Shown: positions 8,506 to 17,875, counted from the first letter of the stretch. The stretch is 36,255 nt of DNA from Candidatus Methanomethylophilus sp. UBA78 (GCA_002503545.1 DARY01000027.1:84318-120572), one strand, 5' to 3'. Made by a program: numbers and translations. Notes: generated by a model not told the origin, from the sequence alone.

Positions 8506-11500
8506 ATGCTCAGGATAGCAGGCATGGGGATCGGCAGCAAGGACGGCCACATACTCGCCCCGGCGGTGGCCAGGCTGTCGGAGGATTACGATATAGAGCT
8601 CATATGCGGGGATGCCGTGGACCTGGACGGCGATCCGGAACGTCTCGGGGATTTCCTGAAGAAGATCAAGACATGCGATTCCATGCTCATCTGCGTGCAT
8701 GGCGACGTAACGTACTTCCGTCACTTCCGCGAGCTGAAGGACACGTTGGACGGATCCGGATGCTCCGCACTGCTGGTATGTTCCGAGCCGGAGACGACGG
8801 CCGAGTACCGTGCCCTCTTCAGACAGGGTGACGAGGACTATCTCATGCTGAGGCGTCTGGAGGAGATAGGGGGCGACGACAACCAGAGGGCGGTGGTCCT
8901 CTGGGCGCTGAAGACTTTCGCCGGGGCGGACGTCGGGATCCCCGAACCCGTCATGCCGCCGGCCCAGGGGATATATGTGCCAGGCGAGGGATATGTTCCG
9001 CTCGGGGAAGGCATCCGCAGGGTAGGCGGGAAGGGCCTCCCTGTCATCGCCGTGCTGTTCCATCAGAAGTACTTCCTCACCCACAACACCGCCGTGGTGG
9101 ACGAACTCTGCCGCGACATAGAGGAGAGGGGTGCGGAACCGGTGGCGATATTCACGATATCGTCGGTCAGGGAATCGGTGGGATCCATAGGCCTCCGCGG
9201 CATAGTGGACGGTTACCTCATCAGGGACGGCAGGTCCGTGGTGGACTGCGTGGTGAACACGATGGGTTTCGCCCAGACGCTTCTTGCGGAGCCGGGGGAC
9301 GGAACCCAGGTCTCGGAGGACAATTTCTTCGAGAGACTCGGCGTCCCCGTCCTGCAGGCCGTCACTCTCTACGGCGACCCGAAGATCTGGAGGGAGAGTC
9401 CGTTCGGTCTCGCCCCCGCCGATATCGCCATGAGCGTGGTCAACCCCGAGTACGACGGGCAGATAGACACGGTGCCCGTCTGCGGGACGGTGCTCTGCTC
9501 CAACGGGTCCTACAGGACCATGCCCATACCGGACAGGTGCCGCATGGTGGCCGACGCCGCCTTCAGATGGGCGTCCCTACGCCATGTGCCAGATGGCAGG
9601 AGGAGGGTCGCGGTCATCGTGTACATGTACCCTCCCAGGCAGGATCTGGCCGGTGGAGGCTACGGTCTTGACACCTTCCAGAGCGTCTCCGACATGCTGC
9701 GTGCCATGAAGGGGAGGGGATACTCCCTCGACTGGGTCCCGGAGGACGGGAGGGAGCTGGTCTCCCGTATGCTGGAAGGCATCACCAACGACGACGGCTG
9801 GAAGTCCGATGCGCAGCTGCGCAGGGCCGCCGGGGAATTCGTCGAAGTGGAGCAATACAAGGCATGGTTCGAGGGGATAGCGGAGAGTGCGCGCAGGAGG
9901 ATGGTCGAGGGTGGGGCGAGCCGCCGGGGGACATCCACGTCCTCGACGGGAGGCAGCTCCTGCCGGGCATAATGAACGGGAACGTCTTCATAGGGTTCCA
10001 GCCCGATAGGGGCAAGACGACGGCGCAGGCTTATCACGATGCCTGGATGGCCCCTCCCCATCAGTATCTGGGATTCTACAGGTGGCTGCGCGACGTCTGG
10101 AAGGCGGACGCGGTCGTCCATGTAGGTACCCACGGCACCTTGGAGTGGCTGCCAGGGAAGGGCGCCGGGCTCTCGGAGGAGTGTGACCCAGACATAATCT
10201 TGGGGAACCTGCCGAACGTCAACCCGTACATCATAGACAACCCGGGAGAAGGGATGCAGGCCAAGAGGCGCAGCTACGCCGTCATAACGACCCACATGAT
10301 CCCGGCCATGGTGCGCTCCGGAGGATACGACGGGATGAACGAGCTGGAGGATGTAGTGCAGGCGTTCCTCAAGGCGGAGGAGCATGGGCAGGAGGATAAG
10401 CTGCCGTCCATCACAGAGAAGATAATCTCCGTGTGCACCGGCCTCAACATGCTGGAGGAGGCGGGTCTTTCGCCCGGTTCCTCCCCGGAGGAGATCCACG
10501 GGAAGATCGACGCACTCTATGATTACGTGCTGGAGATCAAGGATGCGATGATAAAGGACGGTCTCCACGTCCTGGGGGAGATCCCCCGCGGCGAGAGGAT
10601 GGCGGAGACCGTCTACACTCTGGTGAGGTACGCCAACGGCGATGTCCCGTCCCTGAGGGGGGTGCTGGCCGGGATGCACGGCTGGGACATGGGGGACCTC
10701 CTCGGGGACCCGTCGGGGATGCTCCCTGACGGTACCCTCAAAGGCGAGGCCGCGGATGCGGCGGACGAGGAGGCGTTCCGCCTCATCGAGCTGATGCAGG
10801 ATGAGGATTTCTCCAAAAACAGATGTCTGGCACTTGCAAGGCATAAGTTCGGCGAAAGCGAGGACCTCGACAGGGTTGTATCGTTCATATGCGGGGATCT
10901 GATCGATTCCCTGCGCCACATGGGTGACGAGATCGGCAACGTTCTCCTGGCCCTCGGCGGGGGATTCGTCCCGCCCGGGCCGTCGGGATGCCCCAACAGG
11001 GGGAGGGCGCAGATACTGCCGACGGGGAGGAACTTTTACTCCATGGACCCGGACGGTATCCCCTGGCATTCCAGCTGGGAGATAGGCTGCAGGATGGCCG
11101 AGCAGATGGTGGAGCGCTACGTGAGGGACAGCGGCACCTATCCGAGGGCCGTCGGAATCGTCCTGTGGGCCACCGACACGATGAAGACCGGAGGCGACGA
11201 CGTCTCCTACATACTGAGGCTGATGGGTCTGCGCCCGGTGTGGACCGGCTACGGCGGCAGGGTGAAGGACCTGGAGGTGATCCCGCTGCCGGAGCTGGGA
11301 AGACCCAGGATAGACGTGACCCTCAGGATAAGCGGTCTTTTCAGGGACACGTTCCCCAATCTCGTGGAGATGATCGACAGGGGCGTGCAGATGATAGCGT
11401 CGCTCGACGAGGAGGACGAGTTCAACTATCTCGCGGCCGACCTCAGGAGGGATGTCGCGGAGGCGATAGCCTCGGGGGTTCCGGCGGATGAGGCACGCAG

Positions 11501-12237
11501 GGCCGCCTCCGTCCGTATCTTCGGGGACGCCCCGGGGCAGTACGGCTGCGGCATAAGCGATGCGGTGGAGATTGGCGAATGGAAGACAGTCGGGGACCTG
11601 GCCGAGGTCTATGTGAGACACGGATGCTACGTCTATGGGAAAGGGCTCAGGGGGGAGTCCAGACCAGACCTTTTTCAGGAGGAGGCTCGGGGAGATGGAC
11701 GTCACCGTCAAGAACCACAACTCCCGGGCGGTCGATATGCTGGACATGGACGACGACATGGATTCCCTCGGAGGTTTCAATGCCGCCGTCGAGGGAATAA
11801 GGGGAAGGAAACCAGTCTCCTTCATGGGCGATTCCTCGGACATGCAGAACCTGAAGCTGAGGACGGCCGGGGAGGAGATAAGGTCCATCTACCGCAGCAA
11901 GGTGGACAACCCCAAGTGGCTGGAGGGTCTGAAGAGGCACGGGTTCGCCGGGGCGAAGGAGATATCCAAGCTCTTCGATTTCACCCTCGGATGGTCTGGC
12001 ACATCCGGGATAGTCGACGACTGGATGTACGACGACCTGGCCGAGCGCTTCGTCCTCGACGAGACGGTCCGTGAGTGGATAAAGGACGAGAACCCGTATG
12101 CCATGGTGGACATGCTGAGGAAGCTCGACGAGGCGATCGAAAGGGGGCTCTGGGACGCCTCCGACGACATGAAGGAGAAGCTGAAGGAGGTCTACATGGA
12201 GTTCGAGGAGAGGATCGAGGAGATAACCGACAGGTGA
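8506..12237 (+). pseudogene. cobN: CobN-like chelatase large subunit (copy 2), interrupted by two frame changes
   Basis: Together the three reading-frame segments encode about 1243 residues of a CobN protein collinear with copy 1. The start is ATG 8506 (MLRIAGMGIGSKDGH), closely preceded by a TATA box. The first frame ends at 9972, but homology leaves it near 9909. A G seems to be missing in GAGGGTGGGG, and adding it joins RRRMVE to GWGEPPGDI, which matches DWGVPPGEI of copy 1. The middle frame is then open from there to about 11640. An extra base within TATGGGAAAGGGC returns coding to the first frame, where homology resumes (MDVTVKN and onwards) to TGA at 12235-12237. CobN motifs VGTHGTLEWLPGK and WATDTMKTGGDDVSYIL are intact in the middle part. 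No other decay is seen. So this is a very recent pseudogene, a case of sequence error, or (least likely) recoding. Confidence 0.8.
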
Positions 12238-12250
12238 CGATCCACATGTG

Positions 12251-12289
12251 CCAGATGGGAGGTTCGGGGCAGTCCTCCCCCTCATCTGG
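12251..12289. terminator. Two-way terminator hairpin between convergent cobN copy 2 and the nifE-like gene
   Basis: CCAGATG (12251-12257) pairs with CATCTGG (12283-12289), and the inner GGAGG/CCTCC pair extends the stem with a small bulge. The hairpin overlaps the stop codon of the minus-strand gene and could serve both convergent transcripts. Confidence 0.5.
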
Positions 12290-13535
12290 TGTTCAGGACC
12301 CTGTCGGCGACCATCCTGCATCCGGCCAGTCCGATCACCGACCTCGGCATGATGTCGAGGTATTCCCTGCTGGGGATGGAGATGTCCACCGCCGTGCGGC
12401 ATTCCCCCTTTTCGGCCATCATGTCGGCCATCGACCCCGGTCCGAAGACAACGTCCGAGTACCCGTCGCGTATGTCCTTCCCGAGCGCCTCCCCGGAGCT
12501 CATCCTCCCCAGGAATTCCCTCAGCGCCGTCTCGTAGCTTCCGTCGTTCTCGCTGAGGACGACCGCGTTCGGCACCATCCTCATCTTCTTGGAGAGCCAG
12601 CTGGCGAGGGGATAGGCCACGGAGGCCTCCCCCAGTATCGAGTATGTGCGGAAGTCCATGATTTCGCCCATGGCGAGCGACGACTCGATTATGCAGTTCA
12701 TGTCGCATTCGTCCTCGTCGATGATCTCCAGTACCTCGGAGCAGTCCGTATCCGTGCACTCGGCCACGGCCCCGAACCAAGCCCGCAGGGCATCGTATCC
12801 GACGGGTGCACCGAGCGGTCCGCGGACGAGCGGGACGCCGAGCTCCTCCTCGTAGAACCTTCCGCATGATGAGAAGTACTCGGGGCAGAGGCAGACGTTG
12901 GCGGAAGCCGAGGACGACCTCCTGATCTGTTCAACCGTGCACCCCGGACCTATGTCGGCCGTCACCTCCAGCCCCATGATTCCCAGGAGGCCGTGCATTT
13001 CCCTGACCAGATGGTGGCACCCCCTGGCCGTGTGGCTGAGTCCGACCAGGTTCACGGTCCCCTTTCTCTTCTCCTGTCTGCGGGCCAGTTTCTCAGCCAT
13101 GGCTTCCAGGGTGCGGTCGTACCCGTAGGCGAACGTCTCTGACATGTAGCATTTCCCCAGTACGGCTACGCGGTCGGACATCCCCTGTTCGATGACCTCG
13201 TCCTGCAGCTTGTCGCCGATGAGCGAGGCCCCCGGGGACTCGAGCACGGTGGCGAATCCCACGCTTTCCGACCCCAGCATCTTGAGTATCATGGCCACTT
13301 TCTTGGATGCTCCGTAGATGTAGTCGTCGCGGTCCACGAAGGTGCAGGGTATCCGGGAGCGGTGGAAGAAGAACTCCCCCTCCACCGTGGTGAAATCGCG
13401 GCGGACGGTCCTCGAGGACATGCTGGATGCCAGCACCCTGCATCCTCCCGGCCCGTGCAGTATGGTGGTCCCGTCGATCAGGCTTTCCGCAGCCAGCATC
13501 GATCCGTAGAATCCATCCATGCGCGAGTAGTTCAA
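12282..13535 (-). CDS. Nitrogenase component 1-like protein (NifD/NifE/NifK superfamily)
   Basis: The 417-residue product belongs to the oxidoreductase/nitrogenase component 1 superfamily. Its N-terminal TTILHGPGGCRV (Cys32) is the P-loop-like cluster ligand segment of NifK, NifE and their relatives. Cys64 and Cys129 are further candidate cluster ligands, and RDDYIYGASKK is typical of K/E-type subunits. It is shorter than true nitrogenase subunits and lacks a recognisable FeMo-co ligand pair, so N2 fixation is not suggested. The start is probably TTG at 13535, which overlaps the TGA of nifHD (TTTGA) and follows a good GGAGGTGA ribosome site at proper spacing. ATG at 13520 is the alternative. 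It should pair with the NifD half of the fusion protein, like BchN-BchB. Confidence 0.88.
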   Translation of the reverse strand: MNYSRMDGFYGSMLAAESLIDGTTILHGPGGCRVLASSMSSRTVRRDFTTVEGEFFFHRSRIPCTFVDRDDYIYGASKKVAMILKMLGSESVGFATVLESPGASLIGDKLQDEVIEQGMSDRVAVLGKCYMSETFAYGYDRTLEAMAEKLARRQEKRKGTVNLVGLSHTARGCHHLVREMHGLLGIMGLEVTADIGPGCTVEQIRRSSSASANVCLCPEYFSSCGRFYEEELGVPLVRGPLGAPVGYDALRAWFGAVAECTDTDCSEVLEIIDEDECDMNCIIESSLAMGEIMDFRTYSILGEASVAYPLASWLSKKMRMVPNAVVLSENDGSYETALREFLGRMSSGEALGKDIRDGYSDVVFGPGSMADMMAEKGECRTAVDISIPSREYLDIMPRSVIGLAGCRMVADRVLNTR

Positions 13536-15625
13536 AGTCCGCTCACCTCCATCATCCTGACGATACGTTTGGCGTACTCGAACGCACTCCTTATCCCTGT
13601 GCGCGGACGGCGCAGGCTGTAATGCGGTATGGGCACCTGGCTCATCATCAGGTTGTTGCCCAGGGCCATGTCGGGTCTCTCCGATCCGATTATGTTTCTG
13701 AACTCATCGAAGTCCACGTCGTATCTGACCGGCACCCCGGCCCTTTCCACCATCTGTTCCTCCACCAGGTTCCATTTGTTCTCCGCGGGGCAGCAGACGG
13801 AGTCGATCTTCACCCCCAGTATCCCGAGGATCTCTATGACCCAGTCTATCTCGGACCAGGTGTTGAAGTAAAGGATGCAGCGCGAACCCTCGAGCCGTCC
13901 GCCGTAGGTTCCTTTGAATGCTTCGGCCTCCCGGGCGAAGATATCCGCCAGACGGTGGCGGCTGTCTTCCGGGACCCCCATGTGCCGTCCGAAGTCCTCC
14001 ATCCATCTCAGGGTGTTCGAGATCCCCACGGGCAGGGGTTCGGCATATCCGGGTATCCCGGTCCTCTCCTCGAGGAACCTCAGGGCCCTCTTGTTTCCCA
14101 CGGCGCTCGAATACATCAGATTGGCGGCGCCCCTGCGGAGGTTCGCCACGTCCCCGGCGGTGTTCTCATGGAGGAACAGACAGTTTATGCGGAGACCCAG
14201 ACCTCCGATCAGTCTCTCGGTGTCGTCGACCGCCATTATCGTCCTGTCGGGACTGCAGTCGTAGCCGATTATGTTCACCGCATCCGGTTCGGGCCGTACG
14301 CCCATGTCCACCAGCGAGGTGATGGCGGAGAGTGCGATGTCGCGCCCCTGGGTGGCTCCGCCGTTGAGTATGCCGTCCGCAAGGACAGGTACGATGCGGG
14401 CCCCCGTCTCCTCCGATACGCTGGCACATATCCCTTCGACGTCGTCGCCTATGATCCCGGGGACGCACGTCGTGACTGCGAATATGAGTCTGGAGCCGGC
14501 TGCGGCCCTGGACCTCAGCAGGGTCTCGAGTTCCCTCCCTCCCCCGAAGATCGACGACCTGTCGGTCAGGTCGGTGCAGAACATCCTCTCGCCGACGCTC
14601 TTCACGCGGCGAGCCCTGTCCTCGGACATCATGGCGGAATCGTATCCTCCGCTGAAGAAGTAATGGCAGCTGAGGGGCCCGTGCACCACGACGTCGGCAT
14701 CCTCTATCCCCGTGCAGCACAGCGCGGCCATGGACGCTCCGCAGCTCCTCAGGGTCTCCCTCTCGCTCACGGCAAGAGCCCTCTCCCCCTTGCCGTGGCG
14801 GCGGTTTCGTACGATCCTGATTCCTTTCGCGACCTTGTCGAGGTCTTCGTCATCCAGGGGGTCGGCGGGATACAGAGTCCCGTCGCCGTTGCGCAGACCC
14901 TCGATGACGGAGGCTATCTTCTCCATGGCCGCGCTCCCTTCGGAGTCGGGGAAACGTTCGGAGACGGTCTTCCCCTCCGATTCCGATATGGAGAAATCAT
15001 CTGATCTGGGTATCACGGAGACTATGGGCAGGCCCACCGCATCCGCGAAGTTCCCGACGTATTCCACCTCTCCTTTGTTCCCCCTGCGGTTGAGGATGAG
15101 TCCGGCCACGCGGCATCTGTCTCCGTCGAAGTTGCGTATCCCTTTGAGGACGTTGTTGGCGGCATAGAGGGACATGAACTCCCCCGAGGTGACTATGAAG
15201 ACGGCGTCGGCGTACTTCCTCCGGAGGGGGACGGCGAACCCTCCGCAGACGACGTCCCCCAGGACGTCGTAGACCATTACGTCCGTGTCCGCATCCACCA
15301 GTCCGTTGGACTCTATGAAGTTGAAAGCCGTAAGGATGCCCCTGCCCGCGCAGCCGACCCCCGGTTCGGGGCCGCCGGCCTCTATGCAGACCACGCCGTT
15401 CTTACCGACGGCGACGGTGTCGCCCGGTTCCCCTCCTTTGGAGTCCATGTACTCCAAAACGGTGGTCTGGCTCCTCCCTCCCAGAAGCAGACGGGTGGAG
15501 TCGTGCTTGGGATCGCAGCCGACCTGCACGACCTTCAGGCCCCTCTTCGAAAGTTGGTACGATACGTTGGCCGATATCGTGGATTTCCCTATTCCGCCTT
15601 TTCCGTATATTGCTATCTGTTTCGT
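13532..15625 (-). CDS. Fusion of NifH-like reductase and NifD-like catalytic subunit
   Basis: One frame encodes both components of a nitrogenase-like enzyme in 697 residues. Residues 1-265 are NifH/BchL/CfbC-like: P-loop YGKGGIGKST (7-16), VGCDPKHDST, and the two [4Fe-4S] ligands Cys92 (GVGCAGRG) and Cys127 (GDVVCGGFA). Residues from about 285 on are NifD/BchN-like, with likely cluster ligands Cys295, Cys320 (HGPLSC) and Cys387 (TTCVPGIIGDD). Homology starts at KQIAIYGKGG, preceded by ACG at 15625 instead of ATG; AGGAGG lies eight bases before that ACG. The only nearby ATG (15633) is in another frame, so an ACG start or one missing G is needed. Relatives with this fold reduce double bonds of tetrapyrroles (DPOR, COR, CfbCD), which fits the chelatase genes nearby. 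Substrate unknown. Confidence 0.9.
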   Translation of the reverse strand, partial: TKQIAIYGKGGIGKSTISANVSYQLSKRGLKVVQVGCDPKHDSTRLLLGGRSQTTVLEYMDSKGGEPGDTVAVGKNGVVCIEAGGPEPGVGCAGRGILTAFNFIESNGLVDADTDVMVYDVLGDVVCGGFAVPLRRKYADAVFIVTSGEFMSLYAANNVLKGIRNFDGDRCRVAGLILNRRGNKGEVEYVGNFADAVGLPIVSVIPRSDDFSISESEGKTVSERFPDSEGSAAMEKIASVIEGLRNGDGTLYPADPLDDEDLDKVAKGIRIVRNRRHGKGERALAVSERETLRSCGASMAALCCTGIEDADVVVHGPLSCHYFFSGGYDSAMMSEDRARRVKSVGERMFCTDLTDRSSIFGGGRELETLLRSRAAAGSRLIFAVTTCVPGIIGDDVEGICASVSEETGARIVPVLADGILNGGATQGRDIALSAITSLVDMGVRPEPDAVNIIGYDCSPDRTIMAVDDTERLIGGLGLRINCLFLHENTAGDVANLRRGAANLMYSSAVGNKRALRFLEERTGIPGYAEPLPVGISNTLRWMEDFGRHMGVPEDSRHRLADIFAREAEAFKGTYGGRLEGSRCILYFNTWSEIDWVIEILGILGVKIDSVCCPAENKWNLVEEQMVERAGVPVRYDVDFDEFRNIIGSERPDMALGNNLMMSQVPIPHYSLRRPRTGIRSAFEYAKRIVRMMEVSGL

Positions 15626-15640
15626 CTCCCCATCCTCCTG

Positions 15641-15657
15641 TTGGATGTATATGACAA
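15641..15657. promoter_or_regulatory. Degenerate 17-bp operator upstream of nifHD
   Basis: TTGGATGTATATGACAA keeps one perfect half-site and has two changes in the other. On the minus strand it lies between a weak TATA-like sequence (15658-15666) and the AGGAGG ribosome site, which is the same geometry as the stronger sites. Confidence 0.6.
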
Positions 15658-15726
15658 TAAGGTGTTTGCCTCCCTGCTCCGGAGAGTCTCTGAGAGGGTG
15701 CCGCCCGTTACGGGACGGAAGGGGTT

Positions 15727-16488
15727 TCAGATCTTCCTGTTCTTTATCAGGTACAGATTGATGAGATAGAACGCCAATGCGAACAGTGCCAGTACCGCCA
15801 ATGCCCAGTACGGGAACGGATACACGTCCAACGTCGCAGCCCTGATGCAGACGCTCGCCTCGGTCAGGGGGAGGGCGTAGAGCAGCCCCTGCACGGCCCC
15901 GGGCAGGGCCGCCACCGAGAAGAAGGTGCCGCAGAGGAACGTCATCGGGGTGATCACAAGGCTGCTGAAGGTCGACATGGCCTGATGGGACTTCACCATC
16001 AGCGCCGCGGTCTCCCCGAGGAGGGAGAACGTGAAGCAGGCCAGGACGACCGACACCACCAGGAGCGGGGTCAGGTTCATGTAGGATGGTTCGAGCACGT
16101 ACCCGATGATGAACATGAGGCTGCAGCTGAGGAGGCTCCTGAACATACCCAGTGCGGTCTTCCCGATGATTATCGCCGAGTTGCTGAGGGGGCACATCAT
16201 CATCTCGTCGAAGCTCCTGTAGTAGAGCCTTTGGACGTTCATCCTCGTGGACGTCGAGGAGAAGGAGGATGACAGCGAGGTGAGGGCTATGATGCCGGGT
16301 ATGACGAAATCCAGATAGGGAATCATATGTCCCTCTATCTCCACATCCCCGGCCCTCAGACCGTAACCGAAGGCGAGGAGGTACAGTATGGGCAGCATCA
16401 GACTGGAGATCAGTATATTGAGTACGTTGTGCCTCATGAAGCGGATGTCCGACCATGCGACTGCATGGACCTCGGTGAAGAAAGACAG
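15727..16488 (-). CDS. ABC-2 type transporter permease (exporter)
   Basis: The product is a six-helix membrane protein of the ABC-2 (DrrB/ATP-driven export) family, about 253 residues. The first ATG in frame is 16437 (MRHNVLN), but upstream codons back to the ATPase stop encode FFTEVHAVAWSDIRF, which matches the usual ABC-2 N-terminus before helix 1. No ATG, GTG or TTG occurs in that stretch. A CTG at 16488 directly after the ATPase TGA, with GGGGGT six bases before it, is the best candidate start. It works with the ATPase just upstream, presumably to export a small molecule. The cluster context suggests a metal or tetrapyrrole compound. A minimum version starting at 16437 has 236 residues. 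Confidence 0.85.
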   Translation of the reverse strand: MSFFTEVHAVAWSDIRFMRHNVLNILISSLMLPILYLLAFGYGLRAGDVEIEGHMIPYLDFVIPGIIALTSLSSSFSSTSTRMNVQRLYYRSFDEMMMCPLSNSAIIIGKTALGMFRSLLSCSLMFIIGYVLEPSYMNLTPLLVVSVVLACFTFSLLGETAALMVKSHQAMSTFSSLVITPMTFLCGTFFSVAALPGAVQGLLYALPLTEASVCIRAATLDVYPFPYWALAVLALFALAFYLINLYLIKNRKI

Positions 16489-17415
16489 TCACATACCCCC
16501 TTTCTTCTTCACGCCCATCCCGTTCTTACCGGACTGTCCCAGCATGAACCCGTTGTCCCCGATCTTGTTGCCGGTCATCTCCACGAATGCATCCTCCAGG
16601 TTGGTCCTCCGGACCGTGACCGTGTGGGTTTCGTCGAGGGTCTTGGAGAACTCGTCTGCCTCCGCCCTGGTCTGGAAATGCCTGTATTGGGTCTTATGGT
16701 CGGGGCCGAAATACTCCACGGTGGCGGCACCTATCCTGCGCGCCAGTTCGCCCGGGGGCCCCTCGGCGATGATCCTCCCCTTCTCTATGAAACTGACCCT
16801 GTTGCAGAGGGACTCGGCCTCTTCTATGTAGTGGGTCGTCAGGAAGATGGTCATCCCGTCGTCGTTGAGTTTCCTCAGGAGGTCCCAGAGGCCCCTCCTG
16901 GCCTGGATGTCCAGGCCGACCGTCGGTTCGTCCAGGAAGAGCAGTTTGGGTCTGTGGACCAGGGCGCAGACTATCGCGACCCTCTTCTTCCATCCGCCGG
17001 ACAGGTTGTCCACCTTGTAGTTGTAGTATTCGCCGAGGCCGATGTACTCCGAGAGCTGGTCGATCCTCTTCCTGCGCTCCGCCTTGGGTATCTGCTGGTA
17101 CAGTGCATGCGACATCATGTTCTCCCAGACGGTGAGGTCCTTGTCCAGAGAGATGTGCTGCTGGATGACGCCGATGGCGGCCTTGGCCTCCCGGGGTTCC
17201 TTGACGATGTCGTGGCCGTCTATGACGACCGAACCCTCATCGAATCCGGTCAGGGTGCTGAGCACGCGCACGGCGGTCGTCTTCCCCGCTCCGTTCGGAC
17301 CGAGGAAAGCGTACATCTCCCCCCTTCTGACTTTCATGTTCACACCGTCTATGGCGGATTTCTCGCCGTAGCGTTTGACGAGGCCGTCTACTTCGATTAT
17401 GCAGTCGCCTTCCGT
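16489..17415 (-). CDS. ABC-2 type transporter ATPase (DrrA-like)
   Basis: This is a typical ABC ATPase of the DrrA/CcmA group: Walker A GPNGAGKTT, Q-loop VIQQHISLD, signature NLSGGWKKR, Walker B LLFLDEPTVGLD and switch TTHYIEEAE, plus a C-terminal regulatory extension. The first ATG is 17343, but that would delete the first strand (CIIEVDGLVKRYGEKSAIDGV), which is normal for the family. The frame is open only back to ACG at 17415, just after an in-frame TGA, so ACG is the likely start; GTG 17349 and ATG 17343 are alternatives. With ACG the length is 308 residues. The TATA box (17455-17463) and operator place it in the palindrome regulon. It is coupled with the permease that follows. Confidence 0.9.
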   Translation of the reverse strand, partial: TEGDCIIEVDGLVKRYGEKSAIDGVNMKVRRGEMYAFLGPNGAGKTTAVRVLSTLTGFDEGSVVIDGHDIVKEPREAKAAIGVIQQHISLDKDLTVWENMMSHALYQQIPKAERRKRIDQLSEYIGLGEYYNYKVDNLSGGWKKRVAIVCALVHRPKLLFLDEPTVGLDIQARRGLWDLLRKLNDDGMTIFLTTHYIEEAESLCNRVSFIEKGRIIAEGPPGELARRIGAATVEYFGPDHKTQYRHFQTRAEADEFSKTLDETHTVTVRRTNLEDAFVEMTGNKIGDNGFMLGQSGKNGMGVKKKGGM

Positions 17416-17437
17416 TCAGTCACGCCCCCATATCTAA

Positions 17438-17454
17438 TTGGATGATACATCCAT
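17438..17454. promoter_or_regulatory. 17-bp operator upstream of the ABC-2 exporter
   Basis: TTGGATGATACATCCAT matches TTGGA-N7-TCCAA with one change at the last base. On the minus strand it lies between TATA (17455-17463) and the expected start near 17434. Confidence 0.78.
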
Positions 17455-17875
17455 AGTATAAATCGGTACGCTGTCACGGCATCGCGTCCGGTACCCCGAG
17501 GGATTCCAGGTGGGCGACGGCGTCATGTTTTCTGCGAGATCCGTGTCTGGACATATGGCCGAGCGGCCTTCACGGCCCCGTTCCATCGTGACGAACCTTG
17601 TATGAAGCGTTCAACTATGTGATGATCGGAGGGGGGAAGGCACAGATGCTTTTGCGGGACGTCCTTTAATAAACCGCGATCGTGAATGATTTTAACGGGA
17701 TCGTAAACCAGGAGACGTAGCAAGAACGCCCGTCTTGGAGAAAGCCTGTCGCTGCCTATTGTCCGCGCGGCCGCAACCGTTTCCGCATCCCGGCCGCCGA
17801 TGGCGACAAATCAATGACCTGTCTGCGGGCAGGCGGCGTCTCGTATCGGCACTGTTCCCCATGAATCTCCGTACT
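17455..17875. other. Non-coding stretch between the exporter promoter and an unknown gene
   Basis: Apart from the exporter TATA box at its left edge, I see no convincing gene. A 66-codon minus-strand frame (17523-17723) has no recognisable motif and no ribosome site. The right part (about 17733-17827) is a diverged copy of sequence at 18977-19058, which covers the upstream region of the small membrane protein gene. It may be a remnant of a duplication. Confidence 0.5.
17791..17827. repeat. Imperfect direct repeat, left copy
   Basis: The 37 bases match 19022-19058 at 32 positions in the same orientation. Weaker similarity extends about 55 bases further left in both copies. Together the copies bracket two unknown genes. 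Confidence 0.65.

Noticed and set aside
12282..15625. True nitrogenase (N2 fixation).
   Set aside because: Subunits are too short, FeMo-co ligands are not recognisable, and no nifB, nifK or nifN is present in the window. The tetrapyrrole context fits better.
12282..15625. Assignment as CfbC/CfbD of F430 synthesis.
   Set aside because: F430 synthesis uses one separate CfbD with CfbC, without CobN or ChlI/ChlD. Here there are two component-1 subunits and a fusion. It cannot be fully excluded without a tree.
13532..16492. A 986-residue frame running upstream of nifHD into the exporter genes.
   Set aside because: The part before about 15625 is antisense or shifted sequence over the exporter permease and shows no homology. 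The NifH domain starts at KQIAIYGKGG.
17523..17723. A 66-codon minus-strand frame.
   Set aside because: No ribosome site, no motif, and composition is like non-coding DNA; part of the area is repeat remnant.
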